Below, one piece after another: positions 63,433-64,000 of a stretch of DNA of 64,000 nt. This DNA is from Sulfuritalea sp. Its GTDB lineage: Bacteria; Pseudomonadota; Gammaproteobacteria; Burkholderiales; Rhodocyclaceae. The notes under the pieces are model-generated. The model did not search any database. It had not been told where the DNA came from and worked only from the letters and a program-made list of their open reading frames with translations. A program made the position numbers and the translations under genes. Numbering within the stretch: the first letter of the stretch is position 1; every line of letters starts with the position of its first letter. The DNA is taken from NCBI GenBank assembly GCA_016716965.1, contig JADJUP010000041.1:1-64000 (forward strand), in the 5' to 3' direction.

Positions 63433-64000
63433 ATGCCGGCACGTGATCCACACCGCTTTGTCAATGAACTCGATGAAGCGGCCATCGAGCGCCTGATCGC
63501 CCGCCTCGAAGGTCGCGCCAAGGATGTCGTGTTCACCCGGCTGTTCGACAAGTATGCCGGGCACATCTCGCCGGGCGAGTCGGCGCACGTGCTGGAGGTC
63601 GGCTGCGGCACTGGCGCCATGACCCGTTCGCTGGCCCGCCGTGGCGACTTTTCCGGCAGGGCCGTAGGCGTCGACCAGAGTCATCCCTTCATAGAAGCAG
63701 CACGTCGGTTTGCCGCCGAACACGGCGTGGGCGACCGCGTTGACTTTCGCGTCGGTGACGCGCATGACCTCGATTTCCCGGATGCAACTTTCGACGCTGC
63801 ATTCGCCCATACCCTGATCAGCCACGTTACCGATCCGCAGGCCGTATTGCGAGAAATGGTTCGCGTCGTACGTCCCGGCGGCATCGTGGCCATCTTCGAC
63901 GGCGACTATTCCTCGATGACCTATGCCATGCCGGATCACGATCTGGGGCATCGCATGGACGTGGCCCTGACCACGGCCGCCTTCAACAATCCGCACATCA
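63433..64000 (+). CDS. Class I SAM-dependent methyltransferase (partial, runs off right edge)
   Basis: 189 codons seen. SAM-binding motif VLEVGCGTGAMTRSLARRG, then VGVDQSHPFIEAARRFA, the acidic GDAHDLDFPDATFDAAFAH and VRVVRPGGIVAIFDGDYS: a UbiE/Methyltransf_11-type domain. GAAGGAGAGG precedes the ATG by about 9 nt. Substrate not evident; 67 bp after cynS. Confidence 0.88.
   Translation, partial: MPARDPHRFVNELDEAAIERLIARLEGRAKDVVFTRLFDKYAGHISPGESAHVLEVGCGTGAMTRSLARRGDFSGRAVGVDQSHPFIEAARRFAAEHGVGDRVDFRVGDAHDLDFPDATFDAAFAHTLISHVTDPQAVLREMVRVVRPGGIVAIFDGDYSSMTYAMPDHDLGHRMDVALTTAAFNNPHI

Overview
The window is a piece of a GC-rich betaproteobacterial chromosome, most likely Rhodocyclales or Sterolibacteriaceae. 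Support comes from the conserved blocks rph-rdgB-hemW, spoT-rpoZ-gmk-yicC, thiS-thiG-trmB, ubiB and argS, and from a decaheme cytochrome plus MtrB-type porin pair of the kind found in metal-oxidising or metal-reducing members. The species call is inference; no rRNA or tRNA gene was found.

Bases 1-19,000 are an accessory, heavily rearranged region. In order it holds: a divergent AraC-type regulator and cysteine hydrolase; an IS91-family transposase with a terminal palindrome; a PrlF-YhaV toxin-antitoxin pair; a DnaQ-like exonuclease remnant split by an IS66 element (4457-6879) with a perfect 8-bp target duplication; and an ICE- or plasmid-like module on the minus strand (actin-like ParM, small ParR/StbB-like adaptor, DUF3701-type tyrosine recombinase, WGR protein) next to a MobI-like gene, hairpins that may be an oriT, and a truncated umuC/rumB. 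Scars follow: the start of a class D beta-lactamase, a second decayed umuC and a helix-turn-helix/coiled-coil transposon helper. A second IS66 element then cuts off the 3' end of an OmpR/CpxR-type response regulator.

Bases 19,686-22,787 carry an MtrA/MtoA/DmsE-like decaheme cytochrome and an MtrB/PioB-like outer-membrane barrel. A one-base shift throws the tenth haem motif out of frame and fuses the two genes into one open frame.

From 22,900 to 64,000 the sequence is ordinary core genome: stringent response and transcription (spoT, rpoZ, gmk), copper handling (DUF2946, PCuAC), yicC, a Ser/Thr kinase with PP2C phosphatase, rph-rdgB-hemW, a lone mlaF, a long minus-strand run (ABC exporter, thiS, thiG, unknown, trmB, diguanylate cyclase, nnrS), a response regulator-TPR protein, small redox and house-cleaning genes, ubiB, argS, a SPOR protein, dsbA, an SDR, a BtuF-like protein, a large DUF3857-transglutaminase protein, a pirin-WrbA-LysR locus, an MFS transporter, a lone CbiM, cyanase and a partial methyltransferase.

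Two cross-cutting patterns matter. Short dispersed repeats sit at many gene junctions: a GC-rich 22-24 bp motif that reads AVPPAPT in one direction, and longer palindromic repeats. Five genes have single-base frameshifts, most in or beside short homopolymers. Some may be sequencing errors, so loss-of-function calls for those genes are provisional.
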